Positions 8,212 through 16,280 of a stretch of DNA of 64,000 bases are shown here, piece by piece (the stretch's first letter is position 1; the number at the start of each line of letters is the position of its first letter). The notes below the pieces were generated by a model. That model was not told the DNA's origin. It saw only the letters and a program-made list of their open reading frames with translations, and searched no databases. Both the position numbers and the translations under genes were made by a program. The DNA lies in the NCBI RefSeq assembly GCF_004745805.1, contig NZ_SRLQ01000014.1, positions 124,001-188,000 of the forward strand, given 5' to 3'. The stretch is from Mycolicibacterium sp. CH28. Its GTDB lineage: Bacteria > Actinomycetota > Actinomycetes > Mycobacteriales > Mycobacteriaceae.

Positions 8212-9537
8212 GTGCTCTCGGCTTTCATCTCTTCACTCAGGACGGTCGACCTGAGGCGAAAGATCTTGTTCACCCTGGGCGTCGTCATCCTTTATCGGGT
8301 CGGCGCGTCCCTGCCGTCCCCGGGTGTGAACTACAAGAACGTGCACCAGTGCATCGAGCAGGTGAGCGGTGGTTCCGGGGCACAGATCTACTCGCTGATC
8401 AACCTGTTCTCCGGCGGCGCGCTGCTGCAGTTGACGGTGTTCGCGGTCGGCGTCATGCCCTACATCACCGCCAGCATCATCGTGCAGCTGCTGACCGTGG
8501 TGATCCCGCGTTTCGAACAGCTGCGTAAAGAGGGTCAGGCCGGACAGGCCAAGATGACCCAGTACACCCGCTACCTAGCCATCGCGCTGGCCATTCTGCA
8601 GGCCACCAGCATCGTGGCGCTGGCCGCCAACGGTGGCCTGCTGCAGGGCTGCACGCTGGACATCATCCCGGACCAGAGCATCTTCGGGCTGATCATCATC
8701 GTCCTGGTGATGACCGCGGGTGCCGCCCTGGTGATGTGGATGGGCGAGCTGGTCACCGAGCGCGGCGTCGGCAACGGCATGTCGCTGCTGATCTTCGCCG
8801 GCATTGCCGCCCGCATCCCCGCCGAAGGTAAGTCCATCCTGGACAGCCGTGGCGGCATGATCTTCGCCGCGGTCTGTGTGGCTGCCCTGATCATCATCGT
8901 GGGCGTGGTCTTCGTCGAGCAGGGTCAGCGCCGTATCCCCGTGCAGTACGCCAAGCGCATGGTGGGCCGGCGGATGTACGGCGGCACGTCGACGTATCTG
9001 CCGCTGAAGGTCAACCAGGCCGGCGTCATCCCGGTCATCTTCGCCTCGTCGCTGATCTACATCCCGCACCTGATCACCCAGCTGATCCAGAGTGGGCGCA
9101 GCACGCCAAGCAACGGGTGGTGGGACCGCTTCGTCGCCAACTACCTGACCAACCCGGCGGATCCCGTCTACGTCGCGATCTACTTCGGCCTGATCATCTT
9201 CTTCACCTACTTCTATGTGTCGATCACGTTCAACCCTGATGAGCGTGCCGACGAGATGAAGAAGTTCGGTGGCTTCATCCCCGGTATCCGTCCGGGCAAG
9301 CCCACCGCCGACTACCTGCGCTTTGTGCTGAACCGGATCACCCTTCCCGGCTCGATCTATCTGGGTGTCATCGCGGTCCTGCCCAACGTGTTCCTGCAGA
9401 TGGGCAACGGCGGTGGCGTCCAGAACCTGCCGTTCGGCGGTACCGCGGTTCTGATCATGATCGGCGTCGGTCTGGACACTGTTAAGCAAATCGAGAGCCA
9501 GCTGATGCAGCGCAACTACGAAGGGTTCCTGAAGTGA
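8212..9537 (+). CDS. secY: Protein translocase channel subunit SecY
   Basis: SecY forms the membrane channel of the Sec pathway with SecE and SecG. The 441-residue product has ten hydrophobic segments, the plug-region motif INLFSGGALLQLTVFAVGVMP, and the cytosolic loop GFIPGIRPGKPTADYL near residue 360, which contacts SecA or the ribosome. The GTG start follows a strong AGGAGG. The last four bases overlap the adk start (GTGA at 9534), so secY-adk are coupled. The order secY-adk-map is the standard bacterial one. Confidence 0.97.
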   Translation: MLSAFISSLRTVDLRRKILFTLGVVILYRVGASLPSPGVNYKNVHQCIEQVSGGSGAQIYSLINLFSGGALLQLTVFAVGVMPYITASIIVQLLTVVIPRFEQLRKEGQAGQAKMTQYTRYLAIALAILQATSIVALAANGGLLQGCTLDIIPDQSIFGLIIIVLVMTAGAALVMWMGELVTERGVGNGMSLLIFAGIAARIPAEGKSILDSRGGMIFAAVCVAALIIIVGVVFVEQGQRRIPVQYAKRMVGRRMYGGTSTYLPLKVNQAGVIPVIFASSLIYIPHLITQLIQSGRSTPSNGWWDRFVANYLTNPADPVYVAIYFGLIIFFTYFYVSITFNPDERADEMKKFGGFIPGIRPGKPTADYLRFVLNRITLPGSIYLGVIAVLPNVFLQMGNGGGVQNLPFGGTAVLIMIGVGLDTVKQIESQLMQRNYEGFLK

Positions 9538-10079
9538 GAATCGTTTTGTTGGGGCCGCCCGGGGCGGGTAAAGGCACTCAGGCCGTCAAGCTGGCCGAGA
9601 AGCTCGGGATCCCGCAGATCTCCACCGGCGACCTGTTCCGGCACAACATCAGCACCGGCACCGAGCTGGGCCTGGAAGCCAAGAAGTACCTCGACGCCGG
9701 CGACCTCGTCCCGGCGACCCTGACCAACGCGCTGGTCGATGACCGGCTCGATCAGGCCGACGTCGCCGGCGGGTTCATCCTGGACGGCTTCCCGCGTTCG
9801 GTCGAGCAGGCCGAGGCGCTCCAGCAGATGCTCGAGCGGCGTGATCTCAAGCTGGACGCGGTGGTCGAGTTCCGCGTCCCCGAGGACGAGCTGGTCGAAC
9901 GGCTCAAGGGCCGCGGTCGCGCCGACGACACTGAGGACGTCATCCGCAATCGGTTCAACGTCTACCGCGACGAGACCGCCCCGCTGCTGGACTACTACAG
10001 CGATGAGCTCAAGACGGTCGACGCCGTGGGCAGCCTCGATGAGGTGTTCGCGCGGGCTTTACACGCACTCGGTCGCTGA
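9534..10079 (+). CDS. adk: Adenylate kinase (short form)
   Basis: Adenylate kinase interconverts ATP+AMP and 2 ADP. The 181-residue product has the P-loop GPPGAGKGTQ at residues 7-16, the AMP-binding STGDLFR, and FILDGFPRSVEQA. It is the short form lacking the extended LID domain, as known for M. tuberculosis Adk. The GTG start overlaps the secY stop. map begins six bases after its stop. Confidence 0.97.
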   Translation: MRIVLLGPPGAGKGTQAVKLAEKLGIPQISTGDLFRHNISTGTELGLEAKKYLDAGDLVPATLTNALVDDRLDQADVAGGFILDGFPRSVEQAEALQQMLERRDLKLDAVVEFRVPEDELVERLKGRGRADDTEDVIRNRFNVYRDETAPLLDYYSDELKTVDAVGSLDEVFARALHALGR

Positions 10080-10085
10080 TTCTCG

Positions 10086-10883
10086 ATGGTCTCGCTGCCC
10101 GGCCTGCGTAGTCGCAAAACTGTCCCTGCCCGTACCTCGGGTGAATTGGATGCGATGGCCGCTGCCGGCGGCGTGGTGGCCGCCGCGCTGCGCGCGGTCC
10201 GCGAAGCCGCCGGTCCCGGGGTGTCCACCAAGGACCTCGACGACGTCGCCGAGACGGTGATCCGCGAGGCGAACGGCATTCCGTCGTTCCTGGGTTACCA
10301 CGGGTACCCGGCGAGCATCTGCTCCTCGGTCAATGACCGGGTTGTGCACGGCATTCCGTCGGCCGAGGAGAAGCTGGCCGAGGGCGATCTGGTGTCCATC
10401 GACTGTGGCGCGATCATCGACGGCTGGCACGGCGACGCGGCGGTGACCTTCGGGATCGGCACGCTCATCGAGGCGGATGAGGCGCTGTCGGCGGCGACCA
10501 AGCAGTCTATGGAAGCCGGGATCGCGGCGATGATCCCCGGCAATCGCCTCACCGATGTCTCGCATGCGATCGAGATGGGCACTCGCGCGGCCGAACGGGT
10601 TTACGGCCGTCGGTTCGGCATCGTTTCCGGTTATGGCGGTCACGGCATCGGACGACAGATGCACATGGACCCGTTCCTGCCCAACGAAGGCCAGCCCGGC
10701 CGTGGGCCGCACCTGGTGGTCGGCTCGGTGCTGGCGATCGAGCCGATGCTGACCCTGGGCACCACCAAGACGCGGGTGCTGGCCGACGAGTGGACCGTCG
10801 TCACCGCCGATGGAACCCGCGCTGCGCACTGGGAGCACACCGTCGCGGTCACCGACGACGGTCCGCGCATTCTCACCGTCTAG
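10086..10883 (+). CDS. map: Methionine aminopeptidase, type I
   Basis: This metalloenzyme removes the initiator methionine from nascent proteins. The 265-residue product carries the family metal ligands in order: Asp in SIDCGAIIDGWHGDAAV (two Asp), His in YGGHGIGRQMH, Glu in LAIEPMLTLG and Glu in HWEHTVAVTDDG. The substrate-pocket histidine is in FLGYHGYPASIC. It ends the secY operon; the sigL promoter begins 30 bases later. Confidence 0.96.
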   Translation: MVSLPGLRSRKTVPARTSGELDAMAAAGGVVAAALRAVREAAGPGVSTKDLDDVAETVIREANGIPSFLGYHGYPASICSSVNDRVVHGIPSAEEKLAEGDLVSIDCGAIIDGWHGDAAVTFGIGTLIEADEALSAATKQSMEAGIAAMIPGNRLTDVSHAIEMGTRAAERVYGRRFGIVSGYGGHGIGRQMHMDPFLPNEGQPGRGPHLVVGSVLAIEPMLTLGTTKTRVLADEWTVVTADGTRAAHWEHTVAVTDDGPRILTV

Positions 10884-10913
10884 CCTCGGGCTTGCGCCGA
10901 GCGGGCGCACAGT

Positions 10914-10941
10914 TGAACCAAACCCTCACCGGTTTCGTGTC
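10914..10941 (+). promoter_or_regulatory. SigL-type promoter of sigL-rslA
   Basis: TGAACC (10914-10919) and CGTGTC (10936-10941) are 16 bases apart. This matches, from memory, the -35 TGAACC / -10 CGTGTC pattern of M. tuberculosis SigL-dependent promoters, and implies autoregulation. A GGAGG at 10948-10952 precedes the sigL ATG at 10959. Confidence 0.75.
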
Positions 10942-10958
10942 TTGGCCGGAGGTGCAGG

Positions 10959-11474
10959 ATGGACGACCCGGAAGCCGCGCTCGTGCGGGTGCTCTATGAC
11001 GAGCATGCCGCGGCGCTCTGGCGCTATGCCATGCGGCTGACGGGGGATCGTGCCCGCGCCGAGGATGTGGTGCAGGAGACGTTGTTGCGGGCCTGGCAAC
11101 ATCCCGAGGTGGCTGCCGACGCCGAGCGTCCGGCGCGGGCCTGGCTGTTCACCGTCGCCCGCAACATGATCATCGACGACCGCCGTAGCGCGCGCGTTCG
11201 CCGGGAGACGGACTCGCTGGACACCGAGGGGGCGCCGGAACACGCCGGACCCGATGAGGTGAATGCGGCCCTGGATCGGTTATTGCTCGGGGATGCCTTG
11301 GCGCAGTTGTCGCCTGATCACCGTGCTGTGGTCCGCCGCTCCTACTATCTGGGCTGGACTACGGCGCAGATCGCGGCGGATTTGCAGATTGCCGAGGGAA
11401 CGGTGAAGTCGAGGCTGCATTACGCGGTGCGTGCGCTTCGGTTGACGCTGCAGGAGATGGGGGTGACCCGGTGA
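10959..11474 (+). CDS. sigL: ECF RNA polymerase sigma factor SigL
   Basis: An alternative ECF sigma factor of 171 residues. Region 2 runs over residues ~5-75 (EHAAALWRYAMRLTGDRARAEDVVQETLLRAW and FTVARNMIIDDRRS). Region 4 is near residues 108-165 (LSPDHRAVVRRSYYLGWTT and IAEGTVKSRLHYAVRAL, the helix-turn-helix). Position after map and before a zinc-type anti-sigma factor matches M. tuberculosis sigL-rslA, whose known regulon concerns polyketide/lipid and envelope functions. GTGA overlap with rslA couples translation of the two genes. Confidence 0.93.
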   Translation: MDDPEAALVRVLYDEHAAALWRYAMRLTGDRARAEDVVQETLLRAWQHPEVAADAERPARAWLFTVARNMIIDDRRSARVRRETDSLDTEGAPEHAGPDEVNAALDRLLLGDALAQLSPDHRAVVRRSYYLGWTTAQIAADLQIAEGTVKSRLHYAVRALRLTLQEMGVTR

Positions 11475-12175
11475 CCGATCCGTATGCGATGTGGGACGCC
11501 GCCTATGTGCTGGGGTCGCTGTCGAGCAGCGAGCGCCGCGAGTACGAGAGTCACCTCGGGTCGTGCCTGTCATGTCGGTCGGCGGTCGGCGAGCTCAGCG
11601 GTATGCCTGCGCTGCTGGCCATGTTGGGGCCTGCGGAGATGGCCGCGATCGACGACAACGGGCTGGAACCGCCGCCGTTGCGGCCGCAACTTCTCGACGA
11701 CGTGCTGAGTGCGGTCCGGCTGCGTCGTCGCCGGGGGCGGTGGGTTACCTGGACGGTGGCCGCGGCTGCCGCGGCCGTCTTGGCGGTCGGGGTGCTGCTC
11801 GCGGTCAAACCGGCCCCGTTCGGCGCGCCGACACCGGCGCCGCAGGTATCGGCGGCCCAGCTGACTATGACGACGGTGATGCCCTCGTCGTTCGAGGCAA
11901 CCGTGCAGGTGACTCCCATGGGGTGGGGCACCCATGTGTCGATGACGTGCACCTACCGTCAGGAGGTGGGCGGCACCGGGGCTGACGGCGGCAACAAGCT
12001 GGCGATGTACGCGGTGGGCCGCGACGGCAGCCGGGTCCAGCTGGCCACCTGGATGGCACACGACGGGTCGACGGCCTCGCCGACGGGAAGCACGTCGATG
12101 CCGATGGAGAAGATCGCCGCCGTGCAGGTGGTGTCGGCCGACACCGGAGACGTGCTGCTGCAGCGCAACCTCTAG
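11471..12175 (+). CDS. rslA: Zinc-associated anti-sigma factor RslA
   Basis: A 234-residue membrane anti-sigma factor that would hold SigL inactive. The N-terminal cytoplasmic domain contains the ZAS motif H28-x3-C32-x2-C35 (HLGSCLSC). Residues ~91-112 form a single membrane helix, and the rest is an extracytoplasmic domain with a short low-complexity stretch rich in Pro and Ala. Oxidation or zinc loss at the Cys pair is the known release mechanism for the M. tuberculosis protein. The start overlaps the sigL stop by four bases. Confidence 0.92.
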   Translation: MTDPYAMWDAAYVLGSLSSSERREYESHLGSCLSCRSAVGELSGMPALLAMLGPAEMAAIDDNGLEPPPLRPQLLDDVLSAVRLRRRRGRWVTWTVAAAAAAVLAVGVLLAVKPAPFGAPTPAPQVSAAQLTMTTVMPSSFEATVQVTPMGWGTHVSMTCTYRQEVGGTGADGGNKLAMYAVGRDGSRVQLATWMAHDGSTASPTGSTSMPMEKIAAVQVVSADTGDVLLQRNL

Positions 12176-12191
12176 CGGGCCGCGATGCGGT

Positions 12192-12713
12192 ATGAATGGG
12201 CGGATGCCCGATTCAGCACCGGCGGAGAAGTCGGACCCGATCGCTGCGGCGCGCCGGAACTGGGAGCGCGCCGGGTGGGGTGATGTCGCCGACGGCATGG
12301 TCGCGGTGACGTCGGTGATGCGGGCCCACCAGATCTTGCTGGCCCGGGTGGAAAATGCGCTGCGGCCTTACGATCTGAGCTTTTCGCGATTCGAGCTGCT
12401 GCGGCTGCTGGCGTTCAGCCGGACCGGCTCGTTGCCGATAACCAAGGCCTCCGACCGGCTGCAGGTGCATGTCACCAGCGTCACCCATGCCATCCGCCGG
12501 CTGGAGGCCGACGGCTTGGTCAAGCGGGTGCCGCATCCGACCGACGGGCGCACCACGCTGGTGCAGATCACCGAGTTGGGCCGTTCGACGGTAGAGGACG
12601 CCACCGCGACGCTGAACGTGCAGGTGTTCGCCGACGTCGGGATGTCCGAGGAGCAAGCGAATGCCCTGGTGTCCTCGATCGAGACGCTGCGCCACCACGC
12701 CGGCGACTTCTAG
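12192..12713 (+). CDS. MarR family transcriptional regulator
   Basis: A 173-residue winged-helix regulator. The core has FSRFELLRLLAFSRTGSLPITKASDRLQV, the recognition region VHVTSVTHAIRRLEADGLVKR and the wing PTDGRTTLVQITELG. It follows rslA by 16 bases and is probably cotranscribed; the same order (Rv0737) exists in M. tuberculosis. An alternative ATG four codons in (12204) is equally possible. It ends two bases before the convergent oxygenase gene. Its ligand is unknown. Confidence 0.9.
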   Translation: MNGRMPDSAPAEKSDPIAAARRNWERAGWGDVADGMVAVTSVMRAHQILLARVENALRPYDLSFSRFELLRLLAFSRTGSLPITKASDRLQVHVTSVTHAIRRLEADGLVKRVPHPTDGRTTLVQITELGRSTVEDATATLNVQVFADVGMSEEQANALVSSIETLRHHAGDF

Positions 12714-12715
12714 GG

Positions 12716-13768
12716 TCAGCGGCTTGCCAGGCGGGCGGCTTCGCGCTGGGCGCCGGCCGTCGGGATCTGGCTGCGCGAACCGGCGAGCTTGGCGCGCAGG
12801 TGTTCCCCGACAGTCACCGGCTCGTAGAGCGCCGGCGATGCCGCGTCGACGCATGTCGGCAGCGGGGCGATGACAGCGCCGACGTTGCCGTCGTGGAAGA
12901 ACGCCGCCGAGCGGCGGGGCACCAAGACCCCGTCGACGACGGGTGCGGCGACGCGGTGCATGGTCGAGACCCACTCGTCGTTGGTCCACCGTGCCAGCGC
13001 GTCACCGAGGTTGACCAGAAGCGCGCCAGGTGCGGGCTGAACCGGATGCCATAATCCTTCGGAGCCAAGCACTTCCAATCCGGGCACCTGGTCGGCCCAC
13101 AGCACGGTGACGATGCCGTAGTCGGTGTGCGCGCCCATGCCGAGCTGGTCGGGTTCCACGACCGGGTTTGCGACGGGCAGACGGTAGTTGACCATGCGCA
13201 GGGTGTCGATGGAGTGGGTGGTGAATCCGGCCAGACCGTCGTCGCCGACGCCGAGGGCGCGGCCGAATGCGCGGACCAGCGTTCGCGCCACCCCGCCGGC
13301 GGCGTCGAACCAATCCTGCACGGCGACGGCGAAGCCGGGGATCTCGACGGGCCAGATGTTGTCCGGGTAATCCTCCTGGGGGAGGGCGACATCCGGAAAG
13401 TCGCGGGCTTGACTGCCGATGTTGAACGATTCGAACAGGTCGGCGGGGGTGACCAGGCCGAGGCTGCTGGCCAGCGCTTCGGATTTGGGTGGGCTGTAGC
13501 CCCGGTTCACCGAGGGAGGGCAGCGGTAGGCCGCTTTGGTGGCCGCGTCGAGGGCGAAGAACGCGTCGGTGGCCGCGGTGAACGCCGCCAGCGTGCCCGC
13601 GCTGATGCCGTGTCCGGTGATCTGTATGAAGCCGACTGTCCTTGCTGCCCGGTCGATTTGGGCGGCAACGACGTCGCGGTCGTGCTCGCCGGCGTCGGCA
13701 TCGCGATAGGCGGTGATGTCGACGGTGGGGATGTGGAGCTGTCCGTCGGTGGTTCTGGCGCTGGCCAT
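12716..13768 (-). CDS. Isopenicillin N synthase-like 2-oxoglutarate/Fe(II) oxygenase (A)
   Basis: A 350-residue non-haem iron oxygenase of the IPNS/2OG-Fe(II) family. It has an N-terminal DIOX_N-type region (residues ~10-120, VGFIQITGHGISA). The C-terminal jelly roll has the iron triad MGAHTDYGIVTV (His, Asp) and STMHRVAAP (His), and the co-substrate motif Arg285-x-Ser287 in VPRRSAAFF. It is the third gene of a minus-strand operon: permease, oxygenase B, then this gene. Next to an NCS1 permease, the most natural reading is oxidation of an imported nucleobase or similar heterocycle, as in fungal thymine 7-hydroxylase, but the substrate is inference. Confidence 0.85.
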   Translation of the reverse strand: MASARTTDGQLHIPTVDITAYRDADAGEHDRDVVAAQIDRAARTVGFIQITGHGISAGTLAAFTAATDAFFALDAATKAAYRCPPSVNRGYSPPKSEALASSLGLVTPADLFESFNIGSQARDFPDVALPQEDYPDNIWPVEIPGFAVAVQDWFDAAGGVARTLVRAFGRALGVGDDGLAGFTTHSIDTLRMVNYRLPVANPVVEPDQLGMGAHTDYGIVTVLWADQVPGLEVLGSEGLWHPVQPAPGALLVNLGDALARWTNDEWVSTMHRVAAPVVDGVLVPRRSAAFFHDGNVGAVIAPLPTCVDAASPALYEPVTVGEHLRAKLAGSRSQIPTAGAQREAARLASR

Positions 13769-13786
13769 GGGTGGTGTCCTTCCGTT

Positions 13787-14743
13787 TCAGGCGACGGTTG
13801 CCGCGCTGCCGCGCTCGAGTAGGTAGTCCGCGGAGCGCACCGGTGGATACTTGGCGTGGCCGACTCCCGGGATGGGTGTGACGACGGTGTCGACATCGGT
13901 TTCGCAGAACATGATCAACGACACTAGGTCCTCGTCGGGTGCTTCGTCCTGCGGCGGGAGCACGCGGTGGCGGGTCGAGCGCCAGCGATCACCGGTCCAG
14001 CGGGCCAACAGGTCTCCGATGTTGATGGTGAGTGCACCGTCGAGGTAGGGGGCCGGCACCCAGGTGTCGTCGGCCATCTGGACCTCAAGTCCGCCGTAAC
14101 CGGGCTGGCGGTCCAACAGGGTGAGGATTCCCCAGTCGGTGTGCGGCGCGATCCGGTACTGGCCCGGCGCCGGGGTCCCGGTCGCGGTCAGCGGTGGATA
14201 CCGGTTGATGTTGAAGGTGTGTGGCGACGCCAGCGAGCGGGTCACAAACCAGTCGGTGGGCAGATTCAGGGCGGCGGCACAGATGCGCAGCAGATCCAGG
14301 TAGAGCGCATGCATGTCGGCCGCATACCGCTCGCACAGTGGTTGCAGCTCAGGTACTTCGGCCGGCCAGATGTTCTCGGCGAACCACTCTCGGTCGATGT
14401 CCTGGTTGCCGGTTCGCAGCGGTCGCCCGATGGTGTAGCTCTCTTTCAGGTCGGTGGGGGTGTTGTCGGTCGACTCGCCGTAGAAGCTGTTGGTCTCCCT
14501 GCCCTGCCCGACCCAACCGCGGCCGTAGACGGGCGCGGCGTAGCGCGCTTTGGTCTCGTGTGGCAGGGCGAAGAACCGGCGTGCCGCGCTGCGGATGTCG
14601 TCGCCAAGGCTGGCGCTGACCCCATGTCCGGTCAGCATCATGAACCCCGACGTGCGCAGGGCGTCATCGACTTCGCGGGCGGTCGCCGTGCTGTCGGTGC
14701 TCGACCCGGTCCGCCACGGGCGGATGTCAACGAGGGGAATCAT
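13787..14743 (-). CDS. Isopenicillin N synthase-like Fe(II) oxygenase (B), atypical R-x-S motif
   Basis: A 318-residue paralogue of oxygenase A. It has TSGFMMLTGHGVSASLGDD at the N-terminus and the iron ligands IAPHTDWGILTLLD (His, Asp) and STRHRVLPP (His). At the position where oxygenase A has the R-x-S 2-oxoglutarate motif, this protein has Leu273-Val-Ser275 (LVSLIMFCETD), so the usual carboxylate-binding arginine is missing. The gene starts three bases after the permease stop and ends 18 bases before oxygenase A, so they are one operon. It may bind a different co-substrate, or only the substrate without one, as IPNS itself does. Confidence 0.84.
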   Translation of the reverse strand: MIPLVDIRPWRTGSSTDSTATAREVDDALRTSGFMMLTGHGVSASLGDDIRSAARRFFALPHETKARYAAPVYGRGWVGQGRETNSFYGESTDNTPTDLKESYTIGRPLRTGNQDIDREWFAENIWPAEVPELQPLCERYAADMHALYLDLLRICAAALNLPTDWFVTRSLASPHTFNINRYPPLTATGTPAPGQYRIAPHTDWGILTLLDRQPGYGGLEVQMADDTWVPAPYLDGALTINIGDLLARWTGDRWRSTRHRVLPPQDEAPDEDLVSLIMFCETDVDTVVTPIPGVGHAKYPPVRSADYLLERGSAATVA

Positions 14744-14745
14744 CG

Positions 14746-16149
14746 TCAGATCTCCTTGGTGCTCAGGGGCATACGTCGCGACAGCAGGAAATAGGTGAGC
14801 GCGCCGGTGAGCAGGCCGGCCGGCGCGCTCAGGTCGATGCCACCGGCGGCGGCCGACAGCGGGCCGACGAAGGGGGTGGTGTTGAGCCAGAGCGCTGCGG
14901 CGATCATGCCGGCCGCCTGGGCGGCCAGGCCGCGGTAGCCGAATCCGGGTCCGCCGCCGGTGAGGAGCCGCGGTTCGTAGCTACCACGGCGCAGCAGGTA
15001 GTCGACGATGAAGACGCCGACCCATGGCGCGAACCAGACAATCATGAACAGCAGGAAGTTGCCGAGGAAGGCGTTGAACGACCCGGACAGCACCACCATG
15101 AGTCCGACTACGGCGCAGATGACACCGTCCACGGCCACCGCCTGCCAGCGTCCGATGCGAATTCCCATGGCCTGCAGCGTGACTCCGGAGGAATACAGGT
15201 CTACGGCATTCACCGTGATCATCTGGACGACGACGAAGACCAGGTAGGGCACGACGAACCAGGCCGGGTATCCGCCGGTGAGCCCGCCGATCGGATCGGT
15301 GGCGGCGGGGATGACCATGGCCACGGCCACCCCGAGCAGCATCAGCACACTTTGCGGCACTGCGCCGCCGACGAACACCCATCCCACGAGCGCCTTCTTG
15401 GAGACGGTCGGCGGCAGATAGCGCGAATAGTCCGCGGCGTTGGGGCACCAGCCCAGTCCGGAGCCGCTGGCCGCCAATGCGACCCCGCCCAGGAACACCG
15501 CGAGGCTTCCGGGTGCGACGGCGGTGACCTCCAGGCGGCTCGCGGTCAGCCAGGCCAGCACCAGGAACAACGCGGTGAACGGGATGATCAGGCTGCGAAG
15601 CACTTTCGTGATGGCCCGGTGTCCGAGGATCGGCAGCAGGCTCTGCGCCACGGCGAGCACCAGGACCACGGTGACGGTGCCGGGGGTGGTGAGCGTGACC
15701 CCGGCGAGGCCGAACAGGGCGATGGCCGCAAGGGACATCAAGGCGAGGTCGAGGACTTCGTACCCGATCTGCATCACCCAGTTGAACAGGGCGAGCAGGC
15801 GATTGCCGTGGTGGCCGAACGGCGCGCGGTTGATGGTGAAGGTGGTGGTGCCCGCGGCCGGCCCGGCCAGGCTGCATAACCCGGTCAGTACCCAGGTGAG
15901 GTTGCCCAGCAGGATCGCCAGGACGCACTGCCACCAGTTGAGTCCGAAGACCACCAGCAGCGCGCCGTAGACGACGACCTGGACGTTGAGTACCAGGCCG
16001 CTCCACATCATGCCGATCTGTCGGGCGGTGCCGTGCCGTTCACCGTGGTCGATGAGGTCGATGCCGTGCTTTTCGATCAGCGGCTGACTGACTGCGGTTA
16101 TCGGGGGTTCGGTCTGCCCGGCTAGGGCGACGGTGGCGTCTGCGGTCAT
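14746..16149 (-). CDS. NCS1-family cytosine/purine/hydantoin-type permease
   Basis: A 467-residue secondary transporter with about 12 hydrophobic segments. Family landmarks are the N-terminal IDLIDHGERHGTARQIGMMWSG, GPAAGTTTFTINRAPFGHHGNR around residue 95, ASGSGLGWCPNAADYSRYLP near residue 215 and SSGVTLQAMGIRIGRWQAV. The start at 16149 is favoured by AGGGAGA upstream; the frame extends to 16221 but without a better signal. It leads the operon with two Fe(II) oxygenases and faces a divergent XRE-cupin regulator. It probably imports a nucleobase, hydantoin or related heterocycle. Confidence 0.88.
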   Translation of the reverse strand: MTADATVALAGQTEPPITAVSQPLIEKHGIDLIDHGERHGTARQIGMMWSGLVLNVQVVVYGALLVVFGLNWWQCVLAILLGNLTWVLTGLCSLAGPAAGTTTFTINRAPFGHHGNRLLALFNWVMQIGYEVLDLALMSLAAIALFGLAGVTLTTPGTVTVVLVLAVAQSLLPILGHRAITKVLRSLIIPFTALFLVLAWLTASRLEVTAVAPGSLAVFLGGVALAASGSGLGWCPNAADYSRYLPPTVSKKALVGWVFVGGAVPQSVLMLLGVAVAMVIPAATDPIGGLTGGYPAWFVVPYLVFVVVQMITVNAVDLYSSGVTLQAMGIRIGRWQAVAVDGVICAVVGLMVVLSGSFNAFLGNFLLFMIVWFAPWVGVFIVDYLLRRGSYEPRLLTGGGPGFGYRGLAAQAAGMIAAALWLNTTPFVGPLSAAAGGIDLSAPAGLLTGALTYFLLSRRMPLSTKEI

Positions 16150-16280
16150 AATCGAGGTCTCCCTGGCGCTGCGTGTAGTGAGGAGGACGGCCATCCGCAT
16201 CAGTGCGATAGCTGTGAGCAATCACTTTGGGCGATTTGAATGTCATCAGCGTTCAGATTTGGTTACTGGGGTGTTACCGC
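16150..16280. promoter_or_regulatory. Divergent promoter/operator region, permease operon and XRE-cupin regulator
   Basis: These 131 bp separate the two divergent starts. An imperfect inverted repeat TGAA-N11-TTCA lies at 16237-16255, and GGTTAC / GTTACC elements lie just before the regulator start (about 16260-16278). Either could be the operator of the adjacent regulator. I cannot place promoters with confidence. Confidence 0.35.

Noticed and set aside
7935..8288. N-terminal extension of methyltransferase copy 4 across the secY promoter
   Set aside because: The extra residues have no family similarity, would overlap the secY start, and sister genes begin at the position chosen (7934).
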